Notes: generated by a model from the letters alone, not told the origin. Numbered from the stretch's first letter, positions 1 to 7,206 are shown. The stretch is DNA of 64,000 nt from Rhodobacter viridis (GCF_003217355.1 NZ_QJTK01000010.1:1-64000), one strand, 5' to 3'. Made by a program: numbers and translations.

Positions 1-490
1 GGGCAACGCGGCGGCCGGAAATCGAGGTGTCGACCACCGCGGCCAAGCTCTCCTTGGTGACATCGTCGATCACGTTCAGAATGCGGAAACGCCGCCCGTC
101 GGCGAACTGGTCCTGGACGAAATCGACCGACCAGCGCGCGTTCGCCACAGCCTCGGTCACCAGCGGTGCCCGTGTGCCGATGGCACGTTTGCGGCCGCGA
201 CGCCGACGCACCGCAAGCCCCTCCTCACGGTAGAGCCGCTGCGTGCGCTTGCGGTTCAGCACATGGCCATCGCGGCGCAGAATGACATGCAGGCGTCGAT
301 ACCCGAACCTTCGGTGCGTCTCGGCGGCGGCGCGCAGCACATCGCGCAACGCAGCATCATCGGGGCGCCGATGCCGATACCGCACCGACGACCGATCTGC
401 CCCGATCACGGAACACGCCCGCCGCTCGCTCATCTCGTAGCCCTTTTTGAGATGGGCGACGGCCTCGCGCCTGGCGGCGGGCGTCACCAC
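1..490 (-). CDS. IS3-family transposase OrfB (DDE integrase), C-terminus beyond the edge
   Basis: This frame lies -1 relative to OrfA and is entered at the AAAAAAG heptamer at 490-496; I find no good independent start. The translated part contains KKGYEMSERRACSVIGADRS and FGYRRLHVILRR, typical of IS3 OrfB, and then WSVDFVQDQFADG, where the Asp of WSVDF is the first catalytic acidic residue of the DDE triad. The second Asp and the Glu would lie beyond the left edge, so integrity of the catalytic core cannot be judged. Confidence 0.88.
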   Translation of the reverse strand, partial: MVTPAARREAVAHLKKGYEMSERRACSVIGADRSSVRYRHRRPDDAALRDVLRAAAETHRRFGYRRLHVILRRDGHVLNRKRTQRLYREEGLAVRRRRGRKRAIGTRAPLVTEAVANARWSVDFVQDQFADGRRFRILNVIDDVTKESLAAVVDTSISGRRVA

Positions 491-750
491 TTTTTTGACA
501 GAAGATCCTTCAGCGCGGTGTTGTCGAGCATCGCCTCGGCAAGCAGCCGCTTCAATTTGCCGTTCTCGTCTTCGAGGGCCTTCAGACGCTTCGCCTCCGA
601 CGGCTCCATGCCGCCGAACTTCGCCTTCCAGGCATAGAAAGTGGCGCTACTGATCCCGTGCCTGCGGCAGACCTCTGCCGTCGTCGCACCCGCCTCCTGC
701 TCTCGCAGGATCGCAATGATCTGCTCTTCGGTGAACTTCGATCTCTTCAT
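484..750 (-). CDS. IS3-family transposase OrfA (helix-turn-helix subunit)
   Basis: An 88-residue protein starting MKRSKFTEEQIIAILRE, the usual opening of IS3 OrfA. It contains the helix-turn-helix stretch TTAEVCRRHGISSATFYAWK and then a leucine-rich coiled region (LKALEDENGKLKRLLAEAML) that mediates multimerisation in this family. OrfA binds the element ends and, fused to OrfB by frameshifting, forms the active transposase. An in-frame start 11 codons upstream exists, but the ATG at 750 gives the family length. The last codons contain the A-AAA-AAG slippery heptamer. Confidence 0.92.
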   Translation of the reverse strand: MKRSKFTEEQIIAILREQEAGATTAEVCRRHGISSATFYAWKAKFGGMEPSEAKRLKALEDENGKLKRLLAEAMLDNTALKDLLSKKW

Positions 751-810
751 GTCCGGTCCTCTCATTGGGACGGACTCTAGCATCAGATGGACGAGTTATC
801 GGGGGTCACA

Positions 811-888
811 GCACATTTTTTGCAAAAAACTCGCTTCATCCAGTTTGTCCTCGTAGAGAATGTTCTGGCTCCCCCCGGTCGAATACAT
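811..888 (-). pseudogene. 5' fragment of a small gene interrupted by the IS
   Basis: Reading leftwards from an ATG at 888 there are 26 sense codons giving MYSTGGSQNILYEDKLDEAS and then FLQKMC, after which the IS end begins. Composition and codon choice look protein-coding rather than random. It starts 45 nt after the stop of the nucleotidyltransferase gene and on the same strand, so it may have been the third gene of that operon. I do not recognise the family. No strong ribosome binding site is visible, so a chance frame is possible. Confidence 0.35.
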
Positions 889-933
889 CGCAGGTGCAGC
901 CCGTGACCATCTGCGTGAGTCTGAGAGCGCGTC

Positions 934-1653
934 TCAGGTCGAAGACACCGGACCGCCATGCACCGCCAAGATCTCCGTCTCAAGGTCAGAGTCCATCGCC
1001 ATGTCGCGCATGCACTTTCGAAGCCACTCGGGAGCGCGAATGCGCTCGGCCGCCTTGTCGTAAGCCTTGCGCACGGTGTCCCCATAGGCACCCTCGGCGA
1101 TCACCCAAGCCGCCGCCGGAATTGGCCCCCACCGCGAGATCATCATCGACAGATCGAGGATGTCGCGACTGAGCACCCCTGCGTCATTCCAACGATCGGC
1201 ATTCGCCAGGAGCTTTTCGGCAAACATGTGATCACGGCAAAGGACCGGAACGCCGTAGCGCGGATCGATTTCTCCGGTCAGTTCGATCCGAGCTTCGCGA
1301 ACGATTTCAAACTTGATCGCGACATCGCCCACACCGATCAGGGTGCGGATACCGTATTGATCCATCCGGACATCGCGCAATAGCCGCAGCCCCGACCCCG
1401 GACGCAAGAAGCCCGCAAGGTCCGATCCGCCCCAAAGCGCCTGACGCAGCTTGCGATACCCCTCTTGCGACGCGCAGAGAAAGTCGACGTCCACGCTCTC
1501 GCGATATTCATCGAGCTCAAGAACGATCGCCGTTCCACCACCGAAGTAGCATTCAGCCTCGCGCAGGAAGTCGCCGTTCAGGCAGCGCAGAACATGAAGG
1601 ATGTCGTTGTGATGACGGCGTGTGAAGAGTTCCGCCCCCTGCGGCGCAGCCAT
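934..1653 (-). CDS. AbiEii/AbiGii-type nucleotidyltransferase (putative toxin)
   Basis: A 239-residue protein of the DUF1814/AbiEii family, a nucleotidyltransferase fold whose best-studied members are toxins or abortive-infection effectors that modify RNA or tRNA. The signature is visible: FGGGTAIVLEL near residues 37-47 (the GG[ST] loop), then SVDVDF at 53-58 giving the paired metal-binding aspartates D55 and D57. Later LLANADRWNDAG and SRDILDL match the family's C-terminal helices. The ATG at 1653 overlaps the upstream stop as TGATG; an in-frame TTG one codon earlier is less likely. No AbiEi-type winged-helix antitoxin is adjacent, only a 68-residue protein, so a toxin role is inference. 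Confidence 0.75.
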   Translation of the reverse strand: MAAPQGAELFTRRHHNDILHVLRCLNGDFLREAECYFGGGTAIVLELDEYRESVDVDFLCASQEGYRKLRQALWGGSDLAGFLRPGSGLRLLRDVRMDQYGIRTLIGVGDVAIKFEIVREARIELTGEIDPRYGVPVLCRDHMFAEKLLANADRWNDAGVLSRDILDLSMMISRWGPIPAAAWVIAEGAYGDTVRKAYDKAAERIRAPEWLRKCMRDMAMDSDLETEILAVHGGPVSST

Positions 1654-1859
1654 CAAGCGACCATCAGATGCCCGTTGCCATAGTCGGCAACGAGGCGATC
1701 CAGAAGCTCCTGTTCACGCGGGGTGAATGCATCCTGATCGACAAACCGCCAGTTGCGCTCATAAAGCGCAAGCGCAGTTTGCCCGTCCAGGACCGCGCCA
1801 TCGGGCCGGTTCCAGCAAAGCTGGCGCAACTGCGGATAGTCGTTCACATTGATGGTCAT
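1653..1859 (-). CDS. Small partner protein of the AbiEii-like nucleotidyltransferase
   Basis: A 68-residue acidic protein of no family I recognise (starts MTINVNDYPQLRQLCWN, ends DYGNGHLMVA). It carries no visible helix-turn-helix or signal peptide. Its stop overlaps the start of the nucleotidyltransferase gene by one base, implying translational coupling. A GAGG ribosome binding site precedes the ATG at 1859, and a promoter-like pair lies about 40 nt upstream. By position it could be an antitoxin, although it is far smaller than AbiEi. It could equally be an accessory or targeting subunit. Confidence 0.65.
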   Translation of the reverse strand: MTINVNDYPQLRQLCWNRPDGAVLDGQTALALYERNWRFVDQDAFTPREQELLDRLVADYGNGHLMVA

Positions 1860-1895
1860 GTCATCCTCGGATGGCTCAGGATCATCCGCCCTCCC

Positions 1896-1923
1896 AATAT
1901 AAGCGCCGCGCCCCCTGTTTCAA
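1896..1923 (-). promoter_or_regulatory. Sigma70-like promoter for the small gene/nucleotidyltransferase pair
   Basis: On the minus strand TTGAAA (1923-1918) is followed after 16 nt by TATATT (1901-1896), close to the -35/-10 consensus. It lies 37 nt upstream of the ATG at 1859, in the 324-nt gap that separates this operon from the divergent Xre operon. The rest of that gap shows no gene. Confidence 0.5.
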
Positions 1924-2183
1924 AGTCATTTTGCGCCCCAGACCTTGGCACTGCGTTAATGTGGCATTCCCTGACCCGGCGCGCTTCGTTTCACCGGGAG
2001 TGGAGGGTTCAGACGCCCCCAACCGGCTGGCACCGGCTGCATCCCCATCACCACCAAGCGTTTTTTCTAGGACTTCGGTCGTGCATTCATATCCCGGTCT
2101 TTCATGCGCAACTCCCACCCGACGCGCTCGGTGCGGTTCGTTACGGTCGTTTCATCAGCAACAACAGCGAGACGAACACAACA

Positions 2184-2582
2184 ATGACGACCCCTTTCAA
2201 AACCAGCGAAGTCGCCCGGCTCATCTCCGACCGCGTCGATGCGCTCGCACATCGCAAGACCCAGAACGAAATCGCGGCCGAGGCCGGCTTCGCGAATGCG
2301 AACTTCATCTCGATCCTGAAGTCGGGGAAAAGCAAGTTACCACTCGACCGGGTGCCGTCGCTCGCGAAGGCGCTCGAGGTCGACCCGGCGTATCTGATGC
2401 GCATTGCGCTTGAACAGGCGGTGGGCGTGACGGCGGCGAAGGCGATCACCGAGATCTTCGGCACGCCCATTACCGCGAACGAGAAGGCTTGGCTGGACGA
2501 ACTGCGCGATGCATCTGTCAACAGCGACCCTCGGATCACGGCGCGGGGGCGGAGCACGCTGCGTGGGATCTTCGGCAAATGA
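2184..2582 (+). CDS. Xre-family helix-turn-helix regulator
   Basis: A 132-residue DNA-binding protein. Residues 8-75 form a Cro/CI-type helix-turn-helix (KTQNEIAAEAGFANANFISI followed by LPLDRVPSLAKALEVDPAYL). The rest is a short C-terminal segment with ANEKAWLDELRDAS and DPRITARGRSTLR. The ATG at 2184 is chosen because the domain begins there; the frame is open further upstream, but that stretch has no domain character. Its stop overlaps the next start by four bases (ATGA). It diverges from the nucleotidyltransferase operon and may regulate the shared intergenic region; that is inference. Confidence 0.8.
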   Translation: MTTPFKTSEVARLISDRVDALAHRKTQNEIAAEAGFANANFISILKSGKSKLPLDRVPSLAKALEVDPAYLMRIALEQAVGVTAAKAITEIFGTPITANEKAWLDELRDASVNSDPRITARGRSTLRGIFGK

Positions 2583-2809
2583 GCGATCTCTTCATGGTGC
2601 CGACGGGACCGCTGGGACCGTGGGACCAGCTGAGCGAGAACGAGAAGGCATGGATCGAGTTCATCCGCGTGATCAGTGGTGGTCGCGATCCGAAGGTGAC
2701 GCCCGCGCGTGTGCGAGCGTTACGCGAGCTTCTTGACGCGGGATGCGGCGTCGCAACGGTGAAGGTCAGCCCCTCCTCTTTCGATTGCACCTCAACCGGG
2801 ATACGATGA
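2579..2809 (+). CDS. Small protein related to the C-terminal segment of the upstream Xre regulator
   Basis: A 76-residue protein overlapping the regulator by four bases. Residues 19-55 (SENEKAWIEFIRVISGGRDP, then KVTPARVRALRELL) match residues 97-128 of its neighbour (ANEKAWLDELRDASVNSDP, then RITARGRSTLR), sharing the NEKAW, DP, T and R positions. It has no helix-turn-helix of its own. The pattern suggests duplication of a partner-binding or dimerisation segment, so it may form a complex with the regulator. The last 20 residues look degenerate, so the true C-terminus may be disturbed. Function is unknown. Confidence 0.6.
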   Translation: MSDLFMVPTGPLGPWDQLSENEKAWIEFIRVISGGRDPKVTPARVRALRELLDAGCGVATVKVSPSSFDCTSTGIR

Positions 2810-2953
2810 ACCGAGCTCGGGGTGGTGCCGTTTCGTTCGAATGGAGCGGCTTCGAAATGTGTCTTTACGCCGCGTCATCTTTTGCCAGAATGCTCGCCTG
2901 CCAGTTTGCCAGAACCTCATCTAAGTCATTGATTCGCAAGGAGCGCTCGATAA

Positions 2954-2976
2954 TTCAATCCTCTCTTGCAGCACCA
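2954..2976 (+). other. tRNA 3'-end-like 23-mer, possible attachment-site scar
   Basis: The sequence TTCAATC-CTCTC-TTGCAGC-A-CCA has a canonical 7-nt T-loop, 5-nt T-stem strand, 7-nt acceptor strand, discriminator and CCA in exact tRNA spacing, but no tRNA body precedes it. Such 3' fragments are left by tRNA-targeting integrases. It sits in the 284-nt gene-free gap between the accessory genes and the conserved pirin gene. The rest of that gap shows nothing recognisable. Confidence 0.3.
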
Positions 2977-3093
2977 TCCCATCCCCTTGAACACCATGAC
3001 ATTCGGCCAAAACAGGCTGTACTCCACCTCATGCTGCGCCCTTGATGGTTCTCGACCGAATCCGGGCGAGGAACCGTTTTCTGTAAGCTTGGC

Positions 3094-4038
3094 TCAGGGC
3101 TTCGGCTGCAGCGCCTCGGGCAGCGGGATGAATTCGGCGTTATCGCCGGGGGGAAGGCGGAAGCGGCCGTGATCCCAGTCGCCCTGCGCCCAGGCCTCTT
3201 GGGCGGCCTCGATCTTTTCGCGCGACGAGGCCACGAAGTTCCATGACACATAGCGCGGGCCATTGAGCGTCGCACCGCCGAGCGCCATCAGCCGGGCGCC
3301 CTGCGGCCCGGCGGTCAGGCTGATCCGGTCGCCGGGGCGAAAGATCATCATCCGACCCGCCTCAAACGTGTCACCCGCGACTGTCACCGCGCCCTCGACC
3401 ACATAGACACCGCGATCTTCGTGCTCGTCGGGCAGCGGCAGTTGCGCGCCAGCGGCCAGTACGACATCGGCATAGAACGTCTCGGAGAAAGTTTTCACCG
3501 GCGCGGTCGCGCCCCAGGCATGGCCGAGGATCAGCCGCACCTGCTTGCCTTCGTCTTCCAGGAACGGCAGCGCCTCCTTGCCGTGATGCTCGAAACTCGC
3601 CGCGCGGTCCTCCTCGGCTTCGGGCAGCGCAACCCAGGTCTGGATGCCGAAGAGCGATCCGGGCCGGGCCCGCATCTCGAGGCTCGTGCGTTCGGAATGC
3701 GTCACGCCACTCCCCGCGATCATCCAGTTCACCGCACCCGGATGCACGATCTGATGCGCGCCGGTGCTGTCGCGGTGTTCGAACGCGCCCTTGTAAAGAT
3801 AGGTGACGGTGGCCAGCCCGATATGCGGATGCGGGCGGATGTCGATGCCGCCGCCGGTCAGAAACTCGGCCGGGCCGACCTGATCAAAGAAGATGAAGGG
3901 GCCGACCATCTGCCGCGCGGGGGCGGGCAACGCGCGCTTGACCTCGAAGCCGCCGATGTCGCGGGCGCGGGGGATGATCAGGGTCTCGATCGGGCCAAGA
4001 CCGGGGGCGTCATGCGCTTGCGTCGGGTTCCAGCTCAT
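3094..4038 (-). CDS. Pirin family protein
   Basis: A 314-residue bicupin. The N-terminal cupin carries the pirin metal-binding pattern: HPHIG (two His), then GVTHSE (His and Glu), equivalent to the iron ligands of characterised pirins. The C-terminal cupin (GRMMIFRPGDRISLTAGPQG) is metal-free in the family. Pirins include quercetinase-like dioxygenases and redox-sensing cofactors, and no specific substrate can be read here. The ATG at 4038 has a GGAGG site; a start 14 codons upstream would lie before that site. It is a single gene, not in an obvious operon. Confidence 0.88.
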   Translation of the reverse strand: MSWNPTQAHDAPGLGPIETLIIPRARDIGGFEVKRALPAPARQMVGPFIFFDQVGPAEFLTGGGIDIRPHPHIGLATVTYLYKGAFEHRDSTGAHQIVHPGAVNWMIAGSGVTHSERTSLEMRARPGSLFGIQTWVALPEAEEDRAASFEHHGKEALPFLEDEGKQVRLILGHAWGATAPVKTFSETFYADVVLAAGAQLPLPDEHEDRGVYVVEGAVTVAGDTFEAGRMMIFRPGDRISLTAGPQGARLMALGGATLNGPRYVSWNFVASSREKIEAAQEAWAQGDWDHGRFRLPPGDNAEFIPLPEALQPKP

Positions 4039-4149
4039 CCGTGCCTCCTGTTGCGGGGATGAGCAGAATATAGGGCGCATTCGGCGCGCGTCTCGGCCAA
4101 GACGCGCGCGGGTTCTGTGCAGGCGTGCACCGATCCTGGCGGCCGGGCC

Positions 4150-5106
4150 TCAGCGGCGCGGGCGTTGCGAAAGGAAGGCGCAGACCAGAAGCTGGCTCAT
4201 GTGGTAAAGCATCGCGGGCAGGACGATGGCGCCGACCTGATCGGGCGGAAACAGGGCGGCCGCGATCGGCAGGCCGGTGGCGATGCTTTTCGTCGCGCCA
4301 CAAAAGAGCAGCGCCGATCGATCCGCCTCGGGCAGACGGAAGAATTTCCCGGCGCGGATCATGATGATGAGCGCGAGCGCCAGGAAAAGTGCGATCACCG
4401 CGGCGAGCGTGACGAGACGCAAGGCCGGGATCGCCTGCCAGAGCCCCGCCACCGTCCCCGCGCTGAAGGCCGCGTAGACGATCAGCAGGATCGAGCCGCG
4501 ATCGACCACCATCGTCAGCAGACGATGCCGCGCGACAAAGCCGCCGATGCGCGGGCGCAGGATCTGCCCCAGTGCGAAGGGCACAAGGATCTGCTTTGCG
4601 ATGCCGATGATCGCCTCGGGGCCGGTGCTGACCCCCCCGCGGTTCAGCAACAGGGTCACCAGAAGCGGCGTCAGGACGACGCCGATCAGGTTCGACAGCG
4701 AGGCGGCGCAGATCGCGGCAGGCACATTGCCGCCCGAAATCGCGGTGAAGGCGATCGAGGATTGCACGGTCGAAGGCAGGACGGCAAGGAACAGCACGCC
4801 AAGCGTCACCTGCGCCCCCAGCAGCGGGCCGAAGACGGTGCAGAAGATCAGGCCAAGCACCGGAAACAGCAGATAGGTCGCGGCGAGCGTCAGCCCCTGC
4901 AGGCGCCAGTTCATCAACTGGCTGCGCACCGAGCGTGGATCGAGTTTGGCGCCGTAGAGGAAGAAGAGCAGCGACACTGCCCACCAGGTGACCTGCTTCA
5001 GCCCGACCGCAATCAGCCCCTGCGCGGGAAGAAGGACCCCTGCCCCCACCATGGCCATCAAAAGCAGCATGTAGGTATCGATGCCGAAGCGCTTGAGCGG
5101 GTTCAT
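4150..5106 (-). CDS. Bile acid:sodium symporter family (SBF-like) carrier
   Basis: A 318-residue integral membrane protein with about ten hydrophobic helices. It matches the SBF-like group (YfeH/Rch1 type), as in LLFFLYGAKLDPRSVRSQL near the start, LPSTVQSSIAFTAISGGN in the middle and FCGATKSIATGLPIAAALF near the end. These carry the family's crossover-helix pattern. The substrate is unknown. The ATG at 5106 has AAGGA upstream and is preferred over an in-frame GTG at 5121. The gene follows bioY on the same strand, but a stem-loop lies between them, so it may be a separate unit or a read-through product. Confidence 0.82.
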   Translation of the reverse strand: MNPLKRFGIDTYMLLLMAMVGAGVLLPAQGLIAVGLKQVTWWAVSLLFFLYGAKLDPRSVRSQLMNWRLQGLTLAATYLLFPVLGLIFCTVFGPLLGAQVTLGVLFLAVLPSTVQSSIAFTAISGGNVPAAICAASLSNLIGVVLTPLLVTLLLNRGGVSTGPEAIIGIAKQILVPFALGQILRPRIGGFVARHRLLTMVVDRGSILLIVYAAFSAGTVAGLWQAIPALRLVTLAAVIALFLALALIIMIRAGKFFRLPEADRSALLFCGATKSIATGLPIAAALFPPDQVGAIVLPAMLYHMSQLLVCAFLSQRPRR

Positions 5107-5127
5107 CGCGGGTCCTTTCACGCAGGT

Positions 5128-5155
5128 GCCGGGCCTTCCTTGCGGAAAGCCCGGC
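5128..5155 (-). terminator. Stem-loop after bioY
   Basis: GCCGGGC..TTCC-TTGC-GGAA..GCCCGGC forms an 11-bp interrupted GC-rich stem with a 4-nt loop, 28 nt after the bioY stop. There is no T-run, so it may be a weak terminator or an mRNA-stabilising hairpin at the end of the mad-bio transcript. Confidence 0.45.
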
Positions 5156-5182
5156 GCGGTTGCAACTGTCTTCGTGCAGGCG

Positions 5183-5758
5183 TCAGGCCGAAGCTTGGCC
5201 GCGGGTGCCGATGATCGGCCAGGCGCGTTTCACCGCGACGGCAATCACGCCGGTGATCACCGCCTTGACCAGATCGCCCGGGATGAAGGGCGCCGAGCCA
5301 AGCGCCGCGGCCTTGAGCGACAGCCCCGCCTGCACCGCCAGCACCGGGATGCCCGCGCCGTAAAGCACGACGATGCCGCCAATCACCGCGAAGGCAAAGG
5401 AGCGGATCGCGGTCAGGCGCTTCCAGCCGAGTTCATGCAGCAAGCCCGTCACATAGGCGGCGGGGATCCAGCCCAGCAGGAAGCCGACGGTCGGCCCGGC
5501 AAAGACGCCAAGGCCGCCGCGCCCGCCCGAGAGGATCGGCAGGCCGATGGCGACCAGCGCCACCACAAGGCACATCGCCAGCGCCCCGCGGCGCGCGCCG
5601 ATGATCGCCCCGGCCAGCATCGGCCCCATGGATTGCGCGGTGATCGGCACGCCGATCAGCGGCAGGGTGATCGGCGGAAAGATCGAAAGCGCCGCGGTCA
5701 GCGCCGCAAAAAGCGCGATCAGAACGATGTCGCGGGTGTCGATACGAGAGGAGGACAT
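5183..5758 (-). CDS. bioY: BioY, biotin-binding S component of an ECF transporter
   Basis: A 191-residue membrane protein with six hydrophobic segments that binds biotin for high-affinity uptake. The BioY pattern is clear: ALTAALSIFPPITLPLIGVP near residues 18-37, ITAQSMGPMLAGAIIGARRG next, and LSGGRGGLGVFAGPTVGFLL in the middle, all typical of the substrate-binding S unit. It is the last gene of bioM-bioN-bioY, starting 18 nt after bioN with AAAGGA upstream. In R. capsulatus BioY is reported to work alone with lower affinity and with BioMN at high affinity (established knowledge). Confidence 0.95.
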   Translation of the reverse strand: MSSSRIDTRDIVLIALFAALTAALSIFPPITLPLIGVPITAQSMGPMLAGAIIGARRGALAMCLVVALVAIGLPILSGGRGGLGVFAGPTVGFLLGWIPAAYVTGLLHELGWKRLTAIRSFAFAVIGGIVVLYGAGIPVLAVQAGLSLKAAALGSAPFIPGDLVKAVITGVIAVAVKRAWPIIGTRGQASA

Positions 5759-5776
5759 GGAGGGGTTCCTTTAGGG

Positions 5777-6385
5777 TCAATGGGTCGCGCGAGCGCTGTC
5801 GCGCTCGGGCAGGTCCTCGATCGCGCGGGCCTCGATGGCGGCGGCGACGTCGTCGGCCGCCTTCAGCACGCGCACGATCAAGGGCACGATCAGCGCCACG
5901 GGATGCGTGCCAAGGCCACGGGCGGCCTGCGCCTCGCGCACGCGCTCGGCCTCTTCGCCGATCACCGGCAGGAAACGCAGCGCCAGCGAAAAGGCGAGGC
6001 CGACCTTGGCCGGGTTCACGCCAAGGGGGGCGAGCGGGGCCAGCAACCGCTCGACGGTGGCGATCATCGCCTCGGTCCGGGTGGTCAGGGTGACGAGGCT
6101 CGCCAGCAGCATCAGCGCCGCGATCCGGGTCACGACCAGCGCCGCGACGGGCCAGGAGGCGAGCCAGCCCTGCGCGAGAAAGAGCAGCGCAAGCATCCAC
6201 AAAAGCGGCCGGATCTGCGCCAGAAGCACCCGCGGGCCAAGACCCGCCAGCGGAAAGCCGAGCGCGACGAGCGCAAGGAAGACCGTCATCAGCCGCCAGT
6301 CGCCGATCGCCATCGCGGCCGTGCCGCACAGCGCCAGCGCGGCCAGTTTCGCGCTGGCCGGCAGACGATGCAGGGGGGAGGTCAT
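5777..6385 (-). CDS. bioN: BioN, transmembrane T component of the biotin ECF transporter
   Basis: A 202-residue EcfT-family membrane protein that couples the ATPase BioM to BioY. About five hydrophobic helices are visible. The two cytoplasmic coupling motifs of EcfT proteins appear near the C-terminus: EAQAARGLG (Ala-Arg-Gly at 155-157) and AIEARAIE (Ala-Arg-Ala at 186-188, a variant of the usual ARG). Its start overlaps the bioM stop by four bases (ATGA), so the two are translationally coupled. Confidence 0.95.
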   Translation of the reverse strand: MTSPLHRLPASAKLAALALCGTAAMAIGDWRLMTVFLALVALGFPLAGLGPRVLLAQIRPLLWMLALLFLAQGWLASWPVAALVVTRIAALMLLASLVTLTTRTEAMIATVERLLAPLAPLGVNPAKVGLAFSLALRFLPVIGEEAERVREAQAARGLGTHPVALIVPLIVRVLKAADDVAAAIEARAIEDLPERDSARATH

Positions 6386-7140
6386 TGCATCCTCCGCACA
6401 TAGGCGTCGAGCGCGCGGTTCGGCACGTCATCGGCGACGACGCGGCCCTTGTCGAAGACCAGCACCCGGTCGAACGCGGCCACAAGACCCAGATCGTGGG
6501 TGACGACGACCGCGGTCTGCGGCAGCTCCGCAATCGCCTGCGCCACCTTGCGGGCGTTGCGCAGGTCCAGAAGCGTCGTAGGTTCGTCGAAGATCACGCA
6601 ATCGGGCTTGGTGATCAGCACCCCGGCAATGGCCAGAAGCTGCTTTTGCCCGCCCGAAAGCTTGTGCGCCGATTGGCCACGCAGCGCGCCAAGGCCGTAG
6701 TGATCCAGCACCGCCTCGACCCGCGCGGCACGCTCGGGCGCGCTCAGCTTCAGCCCCTTGAGGCCGAAGGCCACGTCTTCCTCGACCGTCGGAAAGACGA
6801 TCTGGGTATCGGGGTTCTGAAACACGAAGCCGACCTTGCGCCGCACCGCCTTGGTGTCGCGCGCGGTGCACAGCCCGTCGATGCGCACCGTTCCGGCACT
6901 GGGCAGCACGAGTCCGTTCAGAAGCCGCGCGAAGGTGCTTTTGCCCGAGCCATTCGCCCCGACCACCGCGACGCGACGTTGCGTCACCTCAAGATCGATG
7001 CCGCACAGCACCTCGGCCTCGGCAAATCTTTGGAAAACAGAGGATATTTCGATCCTCGTGGCCGCAGGCGGGGAGAGGATCTCTCCGCCTGCGGCACCCT
7101 GCGCGCAAGTGTGAAACGTCGCGACACTTGAATATGACAT
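6382..7140 (-). CDS. bioM: BioM, ATPase of the biotin ECF transporter
   Basis: A 252-residue ABC ATPase energising biotin import. Motifs in order: Walker A GANGSGKST (61-69), Q-loop FVFQNPDTQ (Q108), signature LSGGQ (161-165), Walker B CVIFDEP (181-187) and H-loop VVVTHD (H205). The ABC fold begins only at about residue 29; the preceding 28 residues are encoded largely by an inverted repeat (7061-7095) and look like an acquired N-terminal extension. The ATG at 7140 has GGAG upstream. A longer frame to 7170 lacks such a site. It begins 66 nt after madM with no terminator visible, so the malonate and biotin genes may share transcripts. Confidence 0.93.
   Translation of the reverse strand: MSYSSVATFHTCAQGAAGGEILSPPAATRIEISSVFQRFAEAEVLCGIDLEVTQRRVAVVGANGSGKSTFARLLNGLVLPSAGTVRIDGLCTARDTKAVRRKVGFVFQNPDTQIVFPTVEEDVAFGLKGLKLSAPERAARVEAVLDHYGLGALRGQSAHKLSGGQKQLLAIAGVLITKPDCVIFDEPTTLLDLRNARKVAQAIAELPQTAVVVTHDLGLVAAFDRVLVFDKGRVVADDVPNRALDAYVRRMQ
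7061..7095 (-). repeat. Inverted repeat inside the 5' coding end of bioM
   Basis: GCCGCAGGCGGGGAGA at 7061-7076 is mirrored by TCTCCGCCTGCGGC at 7082-7095, forming a 14-bp stem with a two-base bulge and a 5-nt loop. It lies within codons 16-27 of bioM, before the ABC domain. It could fold in the mRNA just after the start codon and damp translation, or be a palindromic repeat that entered the coding region. Confidence 0.6.
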
Positions 7141-7206
7141 CTTGGTGCTCCATTTCACTTTCGGTTGCATGGCTTGAGTGTCCGGTTGAGCGTTCCTGGA
7201 AGAAGA

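Larger units (their letters stand above)
1..810 (-). mobile_element. IS3-family insertion sequence, truncated by the window edge
   Basis: Two overlapping transposase frames (OrfA, then OrfB by -1 frameshift) read leftwards and run off the left edge, so only the 5' end of the element is present. The outer end is placed at 810, where the minus strand reads TGTGACCCCCGATAA, a TG-initiated end of the kind IS3-family inverted repeats show. The other inverted repeat lies outside the window, so the end and any target duplication cannot be confirmed. The insertion cuts a small gene whose start remains at 811-888. Confidence 0.8.

Noticed and set aside
1668-2183. N-terminal extension of the Xre regulator frame
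   Set aside because: The extension overlaps the opposite-strand gene and promoter; the helix-turn-helix begins right after the ATG at 2184.
2743-3275. Short open frames on both strands between the accessory genes and the pirin gene
   Set aside because: None has a ribosome site, domain or plausible composition; the minus-strand one overlaps the pirin end.
7141-7206. Biotin-responsive operator or riboswitch upstream of bioM
   Set aside because: No BirA/BioR-like palindrome or structured leader is evident in this 66-nt gap.
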